From positions 293,784-357,783 of the forward strand of contig NZ_BMPM01000005.1 of assembly GCF_014647595.1 (NCBI RefSeq): DNA of 64,000 nt, written 5' to 3'. The notes below the pieces were generated by a model. The model was given only the letters and a program-made list of their open reading frames with translations. It had not been told where the DNA came from and did not search any database. The translations under genes were made by a program, and so were the position numbers. Source of the stretch: Paenarthrobacter histidinolovorans (lineage in GTDB: Bacteria; Actinomycetota; Actinomycetes; Actinomycetales; Micrococcaceae). Positions 49,125-60,898 of this stretch are shown here, piece by piece (the stretch's first letter is position 1; the number at the start of each line of letters is the position of its first letter).

Positions 49125-50465
49125 TTAGACCGGAAGTCGCTTGTTGTAGTCCAGGGCCAGGACAGAGACGCCCATGACCACGGCGGATCCAACAAAGTAC
49201 AGCAATGCCCACGTGTAGGAACCGGTGGCTCCGACAATCAGGCCTACCACAATCGGGGTGACGAATCCGGCAATATTGCCGCTGAAGTTCATGGCACCGC
49301 CCAGGACGCCTGCGTTTGTGCGGCCGCCCAGGATGGAGGGGATGGACCAGAACAGGCCAACCCAGCGCAGGAAGAACAGGACTACCGAGAGAAGCACGAC
49401 GGCGGTGATCGGGTCTGCGACCACGGTGACCCCTACGAGGCCGCCCACGACTACGACGCTGGAGAAGCCCAGCAGGGTGCGCATGACCCGGTTGGCCGAT
49501 GCGCCGGAGGCACGCCATTTGTCCGCGATGATGCCGCCGAGGATTTCGCCGACGAAGCCGGCTCCGAAAATGACGAACGTGGACCAGCCAATGGTTTTCA
49601 GGTCGAAGCCCTTGGCCTGCGCAAGGTAGAGCGGACCCCAGGTGAGCAGGCCGTAGAAAACGCCGTTGAAGCCAAGCCATCCGAAGCACATGGCCCAGAA
49701 GGAGCGGAACTTCAGGTAGGGCAGGAGTGCGCGTTTGCCTTGGGCGCCTTCCTTGGCGGCCTCAGCGTCGTCCTCGGCGTGGGAAGCTTCGATGTAGGCC
49801 GCTTCTGCCTCGTTGACGCCCTTGTGCTGGCGCGGGTTGTCCCTGATGTACCACCAGACGGCGAGGCCCATGAGGATTGTGGCTGCGCCGGCGACGATGA
49901 ATGACATCCGCCAGCTGCCGGTGGAGGCGATCAGCCAGGTGATGAGGATGCCGCCCAGGCCTGCGCCGAGTGGAGCTCCGGCGTCGAGAATGGTGGCACC
50001 GCGTCCGCGTTCCTTCTTGTGCATCCAGATGGCATTGAGCTTGCCGCCGGCAGGCATGACGCCCGCTTCGGTGACGCCGATGCCGAGGCGGGCGATGAAC
50101 ATGCTGAGGAATCCGCCCGCGAAGCCGGAGGCTGCAGTTGCTGCGCCCCAGCCAATGCAGGACGCGGTAACAACCTTGCGGGGGCCGAACTTGTCGATCA
50201 GCCAGCCAACGGGGATTTGCATCAGGGCGTAGGTCCAGAAGAAGGCCGACAACAGGAGCCCCACAAGCTCGGGCGGCAGGTTGAATTCCTTCTGGATGAT
50301 GGGCAGGGCGACAGAGATGGATCCGCGGTCGATGTAGTTGACCGCGACGAGGACCAGAAGCAGGATGAACAATTTCCAGCGGACGTTCGTGCGTCGCTGC
50401 ACGCCGTTCTTGCCGGAGGTGGGCTCGGTTTCCTGCGTTTCCTGTTGGGTGTTTTGGAGAGACAC
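49125..50465 (-). CDS. ACS-family MFS transporter (organic anion:cation symporter)
   Basis: 446 residues from GTG at 50465, which has AAGGAG 5-6 nt upstream; an ATG at 50489 is also in frame. 12 TM segments. The ACS signature is RLGIGVTEAGVMPAGGKLNAIWMHKKERGR, starting near residue 110. NYIDRGSISVALP is the TM1 motif of glucarate/phthalate/tartrate-type transporters. It is the first gene of the leftward operon with GntR and the hydantoinase group, so it most likely imports the carboxylated or cyclic substrate. Confidence 0.85.
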   Translation of the reverse strand: MSLQNTQQETQETEPTSGKNGVQRRTNVRWKLFILLLVLVAVNYIDRGSISVALPIIQKEFNLPPELVGLLLSAFFWTYALMQIPVGWLIDKFGPRKVVTASCIGWGAATAASGFAGGFLSMFIARLGIGVTEAGVMPAGGKLNAIWMHKKERGRGATILDAGAPLGAGLGGILITWLIASTGSWRMSFIVAGAATILMGLAVWWYIRDNPRQHKGVNEAEAAYIEASHAEDDAEAAKEGAQGKRALLPYLKFRSFWAMCFGWLGFNGVFYGLLTWGPLYLAQAKGFDLKTIGWSTFVIFGAGFVGEILGGIIADKWRASGASANRVMRTLLGFSSVVVVGGLVGVTVVADPITAVVLLSVVLFFLRWVGLFWSIPSILGGRTNAGVLGGAMNFSGNIAGFVTPIVVGLIVGATGSYTWALLYFVGSAVVMGVSVLALDYNKRLPV

Positions 50466-50615
50466 AGCTTCTCCTTCATTAGGAGTCAACGGGGTGGAAT
50501 GTCTTTATTGGGGGGATGAGCCGGGCGGGATACCGCTGCAGCCGGTTCCGTGCCGGCGGCAACTGTTGCGGCCCCTGCCTGGTGGTGGGGAGGAACCGCA
50601 GCCGGTGGTGGAATC

Positions 50616-50691
50616 TTTTGGGATCCCGTTTTGGGATCCCAAAATCAAAGATAGGTGTGACGTGAGGCACTGTCAAGGCTTTTGGTATACC
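50616..50691. promoter_or_regulatory. Operators of the hydantoinase-type operon
   Basis: TTTTGGGATCCCAAAA at 50629-50644 is a perfect 16-bp palindrome. A directly repeated TTTTGGGATCCC lies at 50616-50627, and TTTTGGTATACC at about 50680-50691 has the same half-site. All sit in the 390 bp upstream of the transporter gene (50466-50855). Such TTGGnATnCCAA-like sites suit a GntR/FCD regulator. Confidence 0.65.
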
Positions 50692-50855
50692 TACTGTTCC
50701 GGCGAAATGTGACCGGGTTCCCGGATTACGGACGGTGCGCACCTCTGATGCGGCCCCTGTCCCCACTTGACGTGCGAAAACCCTGTTTCCTCACGTCATT
50801 TGTGCGCGTTCGGCTGCTTACGCCGCGAAGGACCTTATCCCTTTCTGGGATACCT

Positions 50856-51752
50856 TCAGCGGTTTGCGGGGGTGGAGTGATGGGGGCCGTAAGCCAGGAT
50901 CTCGGCCAGCTCAGCCAAGCGATGGGCCCGCGCGGACTCCGCCGGAGTGAACGGCTCGCCAGGGCGCGAGAACACGAGTGGCCCATGCCAGGCCGTGGGG
51001 ATCTTGAGGATATCCGGTGAACGTCCGACGCCGGGGGTCACCTCGGGTGCCGGACGTACCGGAGGATTGGGAACCACTTTCGCGGACAGCAGCTCAGCCA
51101 CGGCGTGGGGGAGTTCGGCAGGATTTCCAGCGATCCGGGCGGCCAGGCTCAGGGCCTTTGTTTGTCCGTCGGCCATGGCCAGCGCAGTGGTGGGCCAGAC
51201 GTGGGACCCACGCCCGCCGCCGTCGTGCAATGCCTTCAGCAGTTCACCCTCGGTGACTTCGCCTGGGGCCGAAAGCACGAACTCGTCCAGGACGCTGCCG
51301 TCGCGACCGGCGTCCTCCAATGGATGGGAGCCGTCCAGCGGATGAACGTGGATGCTCAGGATGTTGGTCTCCAGGCGGGCGAGGGCCTGGGTGATCCTTT
51401 GCAGGGAACCGGGTTGGTCCAGCACGAGGGTCCGCGCCCGCCACAAGGCAGGCGCCATATTCAGCCGGTGCCGGTGGCGGAGTGCCGGGGCATGCAACCA
51501 GCGTCTGAGGACCTTCGCGGCGGAGGGCTCGGCGACCCAGATCACCAGGACGGTCGCGGTCACGGTGAGCAACAGGACCTTGGCCAGGTAGGGAAGATGG
51601 GTTTCCACCACCGCAGCATGCACCAGAAGTTCAATGGGAAGCATGACCGCGATGTTGGCCAGGGTCAGCCTGGCTTTGGGCGGTTCGGGCAGTTGGCCGC
51701 AGACATCGCACAGCAGGTCCGCGGTAACGGGGGTGCTCGGGTTGCGCTTCAT
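50856..51752 (-). CDS. Membrane-anchored ACT-domain protein
   Basis: 298 residues. N-terminal hydrophobic pair (LTLANIAVMLPIELLVHAAVV, YLAKVLLLTVTATVLVIWVA, residues 28-75), then a soluble part with the ACT fold TLVLDQPGSLQRITQALARLETNILSIHVH, starting near residue 110. ACT domains bind small ligands such as amino acids. A DUF-like C-terminal helix region follows. Unrecognised beyond that; ACT on a membrane anchor is unusual. Confidence 0.7.
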   Translation of the reverse strand: MKRNPSTPVTADLLCDVCGQLPEPPKARLTLANIAVMLPIELLVHAAVVETHLPYLAKVLLLTVTATVLVIWVAEPSAAKVLRRWLHAPALRHRHRLNMAPALWRARTLVLDQPGSLQRITQALARLETNILSIHVHPLDGSHPLEDAGRDGSVLDEFVLSAPGEVTEGELLKALHDGGGRGSHVWPTTALAMADGQTKALSLAARIAGNPAELPHAVAELLSAKVVPNPPVRPAPEVTPGVGRSPDILKIPTAWHGPLVFSRPGEPFTPAESARAHRLAELAEILAYGPHHSTPANR

Positions 51753-51873
51753 GGTTTCATGCTGCCCTGCGCCTGTTTCGAACCCGTTGCTGGTGCGTCA
51801 CGTTCCGGCTACTTCCGGGTAGCCGGCTGTTCCAGCCAGTCCGGGGACCAGGCATCGGGGCGGACAAACGTAA

Positions 51874-51906
51874 AGCCCGGCACTTCCCAGGGGGTAGTGC
51901 CGGGCT
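51874..51906 (-). terminator. Hairpin downstream of mscL
   Basis: 11-bp stem AGCCCGGCACT with AGTGCCGGGCT (51874-51884 with 51896-51906), loop of 11 nt, 54 bp beyond the mscL stop. On the minus strand it is followed by TTTACG. Confidence 0.6.
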
Positions 51907-51959
51907 CTACTTGGCCAAACGGGAAAGACCGCAACAACAGGGATGTGCGGCGGGCCTTC

Positions 51960-52406
51960 CTAGCGGATGGAGTCCTCGTCCAAGTCCCGGGCATTTCCGC
52001 GGGAGGCGGCCGCATCCTTCAAAAGATCGCGGATCTCGGCAAGCAGCGCGGTGTCGGCCGGAAGCGGCTCTTCCTCGGGCTCCTCGGTGGAGAGGCGGTC
52101 CTTGACCAATGAATTGATCTTGTTCATGGGTGCCACGAAGATGAAGTAGACCACGGCTGCGGTGATCACGAAGGTCACGAGTGCGGTCAGCACGGCACCA
52201 AAGTCGATGAAGGTCGCCGGGTTGTCAGCCCAGATGCGGAAGCCCAAACCCTCGGCGTTCATGCCACCGGCCGCGGCGATGACGGGGTTGATGATGTGGT
52301 TGGTGAAAGCTCCGACGAGTGCGGTGAATGCACTGCCGATAACGACAGCGATAGCCAGTTCGATCACGTTTCCGCGAAGTATGAAGTCCTTGAAACCCTT
52401 AAACAT
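51960..52406 (-). CDS. mscL: Large-conductance mechanosensitive channel
   Basis: 148 residues. Two TM helices typical of MscL: FKDFILRGNVIELAIAVVIG with the pore segment VIGSAFTALVGAFTNHIINP, and LTALVTFVITAAVVYFIFV. The C-terminal acidic bundle EEPEEEPLPADTALLAEIRDLL is usual for actinobacteria. It releases solutes on hypo-osmotic shock. Confidence 0.95.
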   Translation of the reverse strand: MFKGFKDFILRGNVIELAIAVVIGSAFTALVGAFTNHIINPVIAAAGGMNAEGLGFRIWADNPATFIDFGAVLTALVTFVITAAVVYFIFVAPMNKINSLVKDRLSTEEPEEEPLPADTALLAEIRDLLKDAAASRGNARDLDEDSIR

Positions 52407-52473
52407 GGATGGTCCTCCGGTTGGGTGCGTTGTCTGCCTCAGCAGGAATCAAACTACCATTCCGGTGTTTCCA

Positions 52474-52512
52474 GTGGGGGTCAAGTGACCAGAGAGGAAA
52501 CTCGACCCCCAC
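52474..52512 (-). terminator. Hairpin between speB and mscL
   Basis: GTGGGGGTC-a-AGT (52474-52486) pairs with ACT-c-GACCCCCAC (52500-52512) around a 13-nt loop, 28 bp after the stop of the leftward ureohydrolase gene. Probably its terminator. Confidence 0.6.
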
Positions 52513-52539
52513 TCGGTGCCCGAATCGCGGAGCTGCGAA

Positions 52540-53535
52540 TCAGGCCGAAGCCTCTTCGAGTACGGTGCCTGAAACGGTGGCACCCTTACCCCGGTTGACC
52601 ATCAGGGCCAAGAGGTCAAACACCACAGTTGCTGCGGCGACGCTGGTGATGTCCGCATGGTCGTAGGCGGGTGCTACTTCAACGACGTCGGCACCTACGA
52701 TGTTGATGCCGTTCAAGCCGCGGAGGAGTGCCAGAAGTTCGCGGGAATGGAGGCCGCCCATTTCCGGGGTGCCCGTGCCCGGTGCGTAGGACGGATCCAG
52801 GACGTCGATATCGATGGAAACGTACACGGGAGTGTCACCCAGACGCTGCTTTACCTGCTCGATTGCCGCCGGGACGCCGATGACATCCAGGTCGGAACAG
52901 CGAATGATCTGGAAGCCGAACTCGTGGTCCCGGAGGAAATCGTTACGATCGTAGACCGGGCCGCGGATACCGACGTGCATCGACTTGTCTTCGACTAGCA
53001 GGCCCTCCTCGAACGCCCTCCGGAAGATGGTTCCGTGCGTGACCGGCTGGTCGAAGTACGTGTCCCAGGTGTCCAGATGGGCGTCGAAATGGAGTAGTGC
53101 CACTGGCCCATGCACGGTGTCGAGGGCCCGCAACATGGGAAGCGCGATGGTGTGGTCGCCGCCGATGGAGATGAGTTTCCTGTCCTGGCTGATCAGCGGA
53201 CGGGCTTGTTCCTCGATCTCGCGGACGGCGCGGGCGATGTCATAGGGAGTGCAGGCGATATCCCCCGCATCCACAACCTGGACTTCGTTGACTGGCTCGA
53301 CATCCAGCTCCGGGTGATAACCAGGGCGCAGGAGGCGGGAGGCTTCACGGACTGCGGCCGGACCAAACCGGGCACCTGGGCGATAGGAGGTACCGCCGTC
53401 GAACGGTACGCCGACAATGGCAATGTCGTAGTCCGGGACGCGGTCAATCTGCGGCAGCCGGGCGAAGGTTCCCAAGCCTGCGAAGCGGGGAATCTTGGTG
53501 GCATCGACTGGTCCAACGGGCAGGTGAGTGGTCAT
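52540..53535 (-). CDS. speB: Agmatinase/guanidino-acid ureohydrolase family
   Basis: 331 residues of the arginase/agmatinase fold. The two-Mn ligand motifs are SIGGDHTIALP, LLHFDAHLDTWD and YVSIDIDVLDPSYAPGTGTPE, with PFDGGTSYRPGARFGP upstream. It hydrolyses a guanidino compound to urea and an amine or amino acid. Co-operonic with an MFS transporter (4-bp ATGA overlap) and divergent from a PucR regulator, it looks catabolic. Substrates known for such sets include agmatine, guanidinobutyrate and guanidinopropionate, so the symbol is a family label only. Confidence 0.88.
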   Translation of the reverse strand: MTTHLPVGPVDATKIPRFAGLGTFARLPQIDRVPDYDIAIVGVPFDGGTSYRPGARFGPAAVREASRLLRPGYHPELDVEPVNEVQVVDAGDIACTPYDIARAVREIEEQARPLISQDRKLISIGGDHTIALPMLRALDTVHGPVALLHFDAHLDTWDTYFDQPVTHGTIFRRAFEEGLLVEDKSMHVGIRGPVYDRNDFLRDHEFGFQIIRCSDLDVIGVPAAIEQVKQRLGDTPVYVSIDIDVLDPSYAPGTGTPEMGGLHSRELLALLRGLNGINIVGADVVEVAPAYDHADITSVAAATVVFDLLALMVNRGKGATVSGTVLEEASA

Positions 53536-54914
53536 GACAGGGATCCTTCGGTTACTTTGTTGGGCTCCGGGGTTGCCGGATTCTTTTCAGTGGTCAGTTC
53601 TGATAGGGATTTGTTGGCTGTTTCGGGTGCGAGCAGGAACGTAGCCACCAGACCGACCAGGGAGATGCCGGCGCCGATGAGCAGTGAGCCGGCAGCGCCG
53701 AAGCTTACGATTGCGACGGGCATCAAGTACGTGCTGGCAGCCGATCCGATCCGGCTGACGGCGGTGCCGAAGCCCACTGCCGTTGCGCGGACCTCTGTAG
53801 GAAAGAGCTCGTTGGGGTAGACAACTTCGAGGAAGCTGGAAGCACCAGAGGCCAAAGCAAAGACAGCCAGGGCGGTGAAGAGCGGCGCGGCCTGGACATT
53901 GGGAATAAAGGCCGGGATGGCGAGGGCCACCACGATTACGCCGAAGCTCGAAAGAAGCAACTTGCGCCGCCCGATCTTTTCAACCAGCCAGAGCCCGGGT
54001 ATGCCACCCACCACGAACAGCATGGATATCAGGAACGATCCACCGTAGAGGTTGGCGTCGCCGGTCAAACCCATGGAGTGCAGGAGGTCTGGCGCAAAGG
54101 TGTACACGGCGAATAGGGGGATGACTTGCGCGGTCCAGAAGATGGAGACAAACAGCGTTCGTTTCCAGTACTGCCCACGGAAGATGTCCAGGAATTTTCC
54201 CTGTTTGGCGGGGCCATCGCTGTCCGACGCGATGTCGGCCAACCCGTATTGCTGGCCGTAGACCTTCTTGATGACAGCATCGGCCTCGTCCCGCCGTCCG
54301 CGCGAAAGGAGCCAGCGTGGGGACTCGGGAGTGCCCAGCCGGAAGAGCAAGGTAATAATGGCGAAGATCGCGGGGCTGGCAACCATCCAGCGCCAGGCCT
54401 CCGGTCCCGTGTCGCGGAGCAAATATCCGACGGCGTAGGCGACCGCCGCGCCTACGGCCCAGACAACAAAGGTTGCTCCGAGAAGGCGCCCGCGGTGCTT
54501 TTTGGGTAGGAACTCTGCCAGGAGGGAGGTGGCGATGGGGTAGTCGGCGCCAATGGCCATCCCCAGGAAGAACCGACAGAGGACCACCTGCCAAATCTCG
54601 GTAGCAAAGCCGTTCAGCACGGAGAACAGTGCCAAAGCGATCAGGTCGGCAATATACATCTTGTGCCGGCCAATCTTGTCAGTGAGCCAACCGAAGACGC
54701 CGCCTCCGAAGAAGATGCCCACGAGGCTGGCCGCACCGACCAAGCCGATCTCGGCAGGCGTCATGTCCAGGCCGGGAATCATGGTGATCAGTGCGATGCC
54801 GATGATGGACAGGGCGTAACCGTCAATGAAAGGCCCGCCCGAAGCGAAGAATGTCAGCTTCTTGTGGAACGTGGTTAGCGGGGCATCATCAATGAGGTTG
54901 CTTGTTGCGCTCAT
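53532..54914 (-). CDS. MFS transporter linked to the ureohydrolase
   Basis: 460 residues from MSATSNLIDDAPLTTFHKKL, with GAGAGGG upstream. Sugar porter/MHS-like architecture with the GWLTDKIGRHKMY loop and PESPRWLLSRGRRDEADAVI before the central loop. Another GIPGLWLVEKIGRRKLLLSS marks the second half. It overlaps the agmatinase-family gene and is divergent from the PucR regulator, so it probably imports the guanidino compound or polyamine. Confidence 0.85.
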   Translation of the reverse strand: MSATSNLIDDAPLTTFHKKLTFFASGGPFIDGYALSIIGIALITMIPGLDMTPAEIGLVGAASLVGIFFGGGVFGWLTDKIGRHKMYIADLIALALFSVLNGFATEIWQVVLCRFFLGMAIGADYPIATSLLAEFLPKKHRGRLLGATFVVWAVGAAVAYAVGYLLRDTGPEAWRWMVASPAIFAIITLLFRLGTPESPRWLLSRGRRDEADAVIKKVYGQQYGLADIASDSDGPAKQGKFLDIFRGQYWKRTLFVSIFWTAQVIPLFAVYTFAPDLLHSMGLTGDANLYGGSFLISMLFVVGGIPGLWLVEKIGRRKLLLSSFGVIVVALAIPAFIPNVQAAPLFTALAVFALASGASSFLEVVYPNELFPTEVRATAVGFGTAVSRIGSAASTYLMPVAIVSFGAAGSLLIGAGISLVGLVATFLLAPETANKSLSELTTEKNPATPEPNKVTEGSLS

Positions 54915-55036
54915 TGCAAACCCTCTCTCGTGAGTGCTCATCATTGAGCGGGGGAAGTATGTAACTAAAGTCTTGGTGATGCGGGTCACGGCGACTAGCA
55001 CTACATTGGCTACAAATGACCGAGACGCTTAGATAA

Positions 55037-56572
55037 ATGTCTAAGGCCGCCAAATTCCTAAGAAGGGTAGCCCAAGCCTTGGCAATCACTGTGGCCGAAC
55101 TAATTGCCGAGCCGCAGCTCGGGCTCACCCTCCTGGCCGGGTCCGCCAGCATGGATAACCGCATCACCTGGGCCCACACCTCGGACCTTCCCAGGCTGTG
55201 GGAGTGGGTGACCGGGGGTGAGCTCATGATGACCAACGGCCTCTCCATCCCGGCGGATGCCGACGGCCAGGTGGCGCTCGCCGAGGCGTTGATGGACAGC
55301 GGTGCCAGCGCGTTGGCGATCGGCGAGAAGATGCACGCTCCGCCTCTCACGCACGAGTTCCTGGAAGCATGCAACCGGCTCCCGTTGCCGCTGATCAACA
55401 TCCCGTATCCGCTCCCGTTCATCGCCATCGCCCGGTCGGTAGCCGAATCCTCCTTGCTGGAAGAATCCCGTCGGCTGCGGCAGACGGCCCGCGTTTACGA
55501 TCTCCTTCGCACCGCTGGAGCCTCCGAAGACCACTGGCAGAGCCTGGTCCAGCGGCTCGCCAGCGAACTGGATGCGGACCTGTTCGTGGTGGACCGTCGA
55601 TGCCTCCATCCCTGGCATCCGGAAGGGCAGGCACTCCCGGTGTTCCTCGCCGAGGAATGGGCCCCGCTGTCCGGGCAGGTTGGCTTGGCGGGCAAGAACT
55701 TCCAGTGGCACCGCATCCGCGGCCGGCATGTGCTCACCATGGACATTCCCACCCATGCCAACGCGCTCCTGGTGGTGCTGCCCAACAGCGAACCGCACCC
55801 GGACGCCGTCGTACTTCTCCATGCCGCAACCGTGCTGGGACTGCAGCTTTCGCGGATCGTCTTGTCGCTGGAAGGCAGACACCGCTTGGCGGGTGAGTTC
55901 CTGCTCCAGGCCTTCGACGGCCGGCTCGGCACAGCGGACATGGAAAGCAGGCTGGCAGCTTTCGAGGTCCCGGCGCACGACTTCGTGGTCGCCTCGATCT
56001 CAGCGGACGACGGCGGCAGGCTGGCTAACGTGCACATCGAACTGTGGCGGCACGGGGTTGCGTCGGCGTCCCTGAAGCGGAACAACAGGCTCCACATGGT
56101 GGTCCCGGCCGATATGCCGGACGACGTCTTGGTGCACTGCGCAGGGGCGGACGCCGTAATCGGGATCAGTGGGAAGGCGGACGTTACGGGCATCCAAAGG
56201 GCGCTGCAGGAATCCCTCTGGGCCCTCGGGTCGGCCCGTGCCAACAAGCTGGGTCTGGCCCGCTACGCCGAGGGTCCGTCGTGGCTTGGGCTGACCGGTT
56301 TTGAGGAAGGGACCGCACTGGTGCGGCGTCTTTTGGGGCCGATTTTCGATTATGAGCAGAGTCAGGATGGCGATCTCATCGTCACCCTGAGGACTTACTT
56401 GGACTCCCAGCGCTCTTGGCAAAAGACTGCCGCAGCCCTGTTCGCGCACCGGCAAACCATCATCTACAGAATCCGGAAAATCGGCGAGCTGACGGGGCTG
56501 GACATGGGTGAAACGTCCACGGTTGCCCAATTGTGGTTCGCGTTGCAGATCCATGAAGCGATGCATCAGTAG
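55037..56572 (+). CDS. PucR-family transcriptional regulator
   Basis: 511 residues as drawn. The PucR N-terminal domain begins VAELIAEPQLGLTLLAG, and the true start may be the TTG at 55079 or the GTG at 55091, since the ATG at 55037 has no clear ribosome binding site. A central GGDEF-like/ligand region is followed by the C-terminal HTH_30 (LRTYLDSQRSWQKTAAALFAHRQTIIYRIRKI). PucR-type activators usually control purine or amine catabolism. It is divergent from the transporter/ureohydrolase operon, so it likely activates that operon. Confidence 0.85.
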   Translation: MSKAAKFLRRVAQALAITVAELIAEPQLGLTLLAGSASMDNRITWAHTSDLPRLWEWVTGGELMMTNGLSIPADADGQVALAEALMDSGASALAIGEKMHAPPLTHEFLEACNRLPLPLINIPYPLPFIAIARSVAESSLLEESRRLRQTARVYDLLRTAGASEDHWQSLVQRLASELDADLFVVDRRCLHPWHPEGQALPVFLAEEWAPLSGQVGLAGKNFQWHRIRGRHVLTMDIPTHANALLVVLPNSEPHPDAVVLLHAATVLGLQLSRIVLSLEGRHRLAGEFLLQAFDGRLGTADMESRLAAFEVPAHDFVVASISADDGGRLANVHIELWRHGVASASLKRNNRLHMVVPADMPDDVLVHCAGADAVIGISGKADVTGIQRALQESLWALGSARANKLGLARYAEGPSWLGLTGFEEGTALVRRLLGPIFDYEQSQDGDLIVTLRTYLDSQRSWQKTAAALFAHRQTIIYRIRKIGELTGLDMGETSTVAQLWFALQIHEAMHQ

Positions 56573-56583
56573 GAGTCCCTTGC

Positions 56584-56613
56584 TTGCACTTTTTCAAAAC
56601 AACCGGCTATGGT
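56584..56613 (+). promoter_or_regulatory. Candidate promoter of the gcv operon
   Basis: TTGCAC (56584-56589) and TATGGT (56608-56613) are spaced by 18 bp, just upstream of the riboswitch. They fit a sigma-70-type promoter. Confidence 0.5.
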
Positions 56614-56653
56614 GTGAAGCGTGTCACTCATGGTGATGCAACGCTTTTGATCT

Positions 56654-56836
56654 GCGGCGGGAGAGTCCTGCCGGTACATCCAGTCAGGCGCCGTAGGAGC
56701 AAATCCTCCCCAGGAATCTCTCAGGCACATGTACCGCCGCGGTTAGGCAACTCTGGAAAGCAGTCCGGGTAACCGGGCTCACCGACGGTGCAAGCAGGCA
56801 ATCATTCCTGCGGAATCTCTCAGGTCCAATACAGAG
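56654..56836 (+). ncRNA. Tandem glycine riboswitch
   Basis: Two gcvT-type aptamers lie in series. The first, about 56654-56735, has GCGGGAGAGTCC, GGCGCCGTAGGAGCAAATCC and GGAATCTCTCAGGC. The second, about 56745-56836, has CACCGACGG, AGCAGGCAATCATTCCTGCG and GGAATCTCTCAGGTCC. Both carry the conserved GAATCTCTCAGG core. It lies between PucR and gcvP and precedes the gcv genes, so it is expected to sense glycine and switch on the cleavage system. A small hairpin at about 56861-56877 lies between the aptamers and the gcvP start. Confidence 0.92.
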
Positions 56837-56895
56837 CGGGGAGGAACCCCACATCATCGTGGCGCTCACTGGGCGCCTGAATCATGGAGTTCCTC

Positions 56896-59742
<2,847 letters not shown>

Positions 59743-59752
59743 AGGACTGACG

Positions 59753-60874
59753 ATGTCTGAGAACTACACCGCCCTTTACGAGCAACACAAAAAAGCCGGC
59801 GCGTCCTTCACCGATTTCGGCGGCTGGCAGATGCCCCTCAAGTACGAATCCGAACTCGCCGAGCACCACGCGGTCCGCAACGCAGCCGGCCTGTTCGACC
59901 TCTCCCACATGGGCGAAGTGTGGGTCGCCGGTCCCGAAGCCGCTGCGTTCCTGGACTATGCCCTGGCGGGCAAGCTCTCCGCGGTTGCGGTGGGCAAGGC
60001 CAAGTACTCGCTGATCTGCAACGCCGACGGCGGCATCATCGACGACCTCATCACCTACCGTCGCGCTGACGACAAGTTCCTCGTGGTCCCCAACGCCGGC
60101 AACGCCAAGGTGGTGGCGGCGGCCCTGAAGGAGCGTGCAAGCGGCTTCGATGTACTGGTGGAAGACGCCTCCGCCGAGACCTCGCTGATCGCAGTCCAGG
60201 GACCGAACGCCGAAGCGATCCTGCTGAAGCTGGTGCCTGCCGAACAGCACGCCCTGGTCACCGAACTGAAGTACTACGCGGCCGTCGAGGTCACCATTGC
60301 AGGCGACGAGCTGCTGCTTGCCCGCACCGGCTACACCGGAGAAGACGGGTTCGAGATCTACATCCCGAACGTCGACGCCGCCGGGCTCTGGGAATCGCTC
60401 CTGGCAGCAGGCGAGGGCCACGGACTCATCCCCGCCGGCCTCGCCGCCCGCGACTCCCTGCGCCTGGAAGCCGGCATGCCGCTCTACGGCAACGAGCTGT
60501 CACGCCACGTAAACGCCTACGCCGCAGGTCTTGGCCCGGTAGTCTCCCTGGCCAAGGAAAGCGACTTTGTTGGCAAGGAAGCACTCGCCGCGATCAAGGC
60601 TGCCGGTGTGGGATCAACCATTGGCCAGAAGCTCGTGGGCCTCAAGGGCACCGGCCGTCGTGCCGCCCGTGCGCACTACTCCGTCCTCAAGGACGGTTCC
60701 CTGATCGGCGAGGTGACCTCAGGCCAGCCAAGCCCCACGCTCGGCTACCCGGTTGCGTTGGCGTATGTCGACGTCGAACATTCAGCGGTTGGCACGGTGG
60801 TTGACGTTGACCTGCGCGGCAAAGCTGAGCCGTTCGAAGTTGTCGCATTGCCGTTCTACAAGCGTCAAAAGTAA
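59753..60874 (+). CDS. gcvT: Aminomethyltransferase, T protein
   Basis: 373 residues starting MSENYTALYEQHKKAGASFTD, ATG 10 bp after gcvP. Typical blocks are DFGGWQMPLKYES, GLFDLSHMGEVWV, ARTGYTGEDGFEIYI and RDSLRLEAGMPLYGNEL, which bind tetrahydrofolate and the aminomethyl group. A complete-length T protein. Confidence 0.95.
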   Translation: MSENYTALYEQHKKAGASFTDFGGWQMPLKYESELAEHHAVRNAAGLFDLSHMGEVWVAGPEAAAFLDYALAGKLSAVAVGKAKYSLICNADGGIIDDLITYRRADDKFLVVPNAGNAKVVAAALKERASGFDVLVEDASAETSLIAVQGPNAEAILLKLVPAEQHALVTELKYYAAVEVTIAGDELLLARTGYTGEDGFEIYIPNVDAAGLWESLLAAGEGHGLIPAGLAARDSLRLEAGMPLYGNELSRHVNAYAAGLGPVVSLAKESDFVGKEALAAIKAAGVGSTIGQKLVGLKGTGRRAARAHYSVLKDGSLIGEVTSGQPSPTLGYPVALAYVDVEHSAVGTVVDVDLRGKAEPFEVVALPFYKRQK

Positions 60875-60898
60875 CCAGACCAGAAGTTAGGAATCGGA

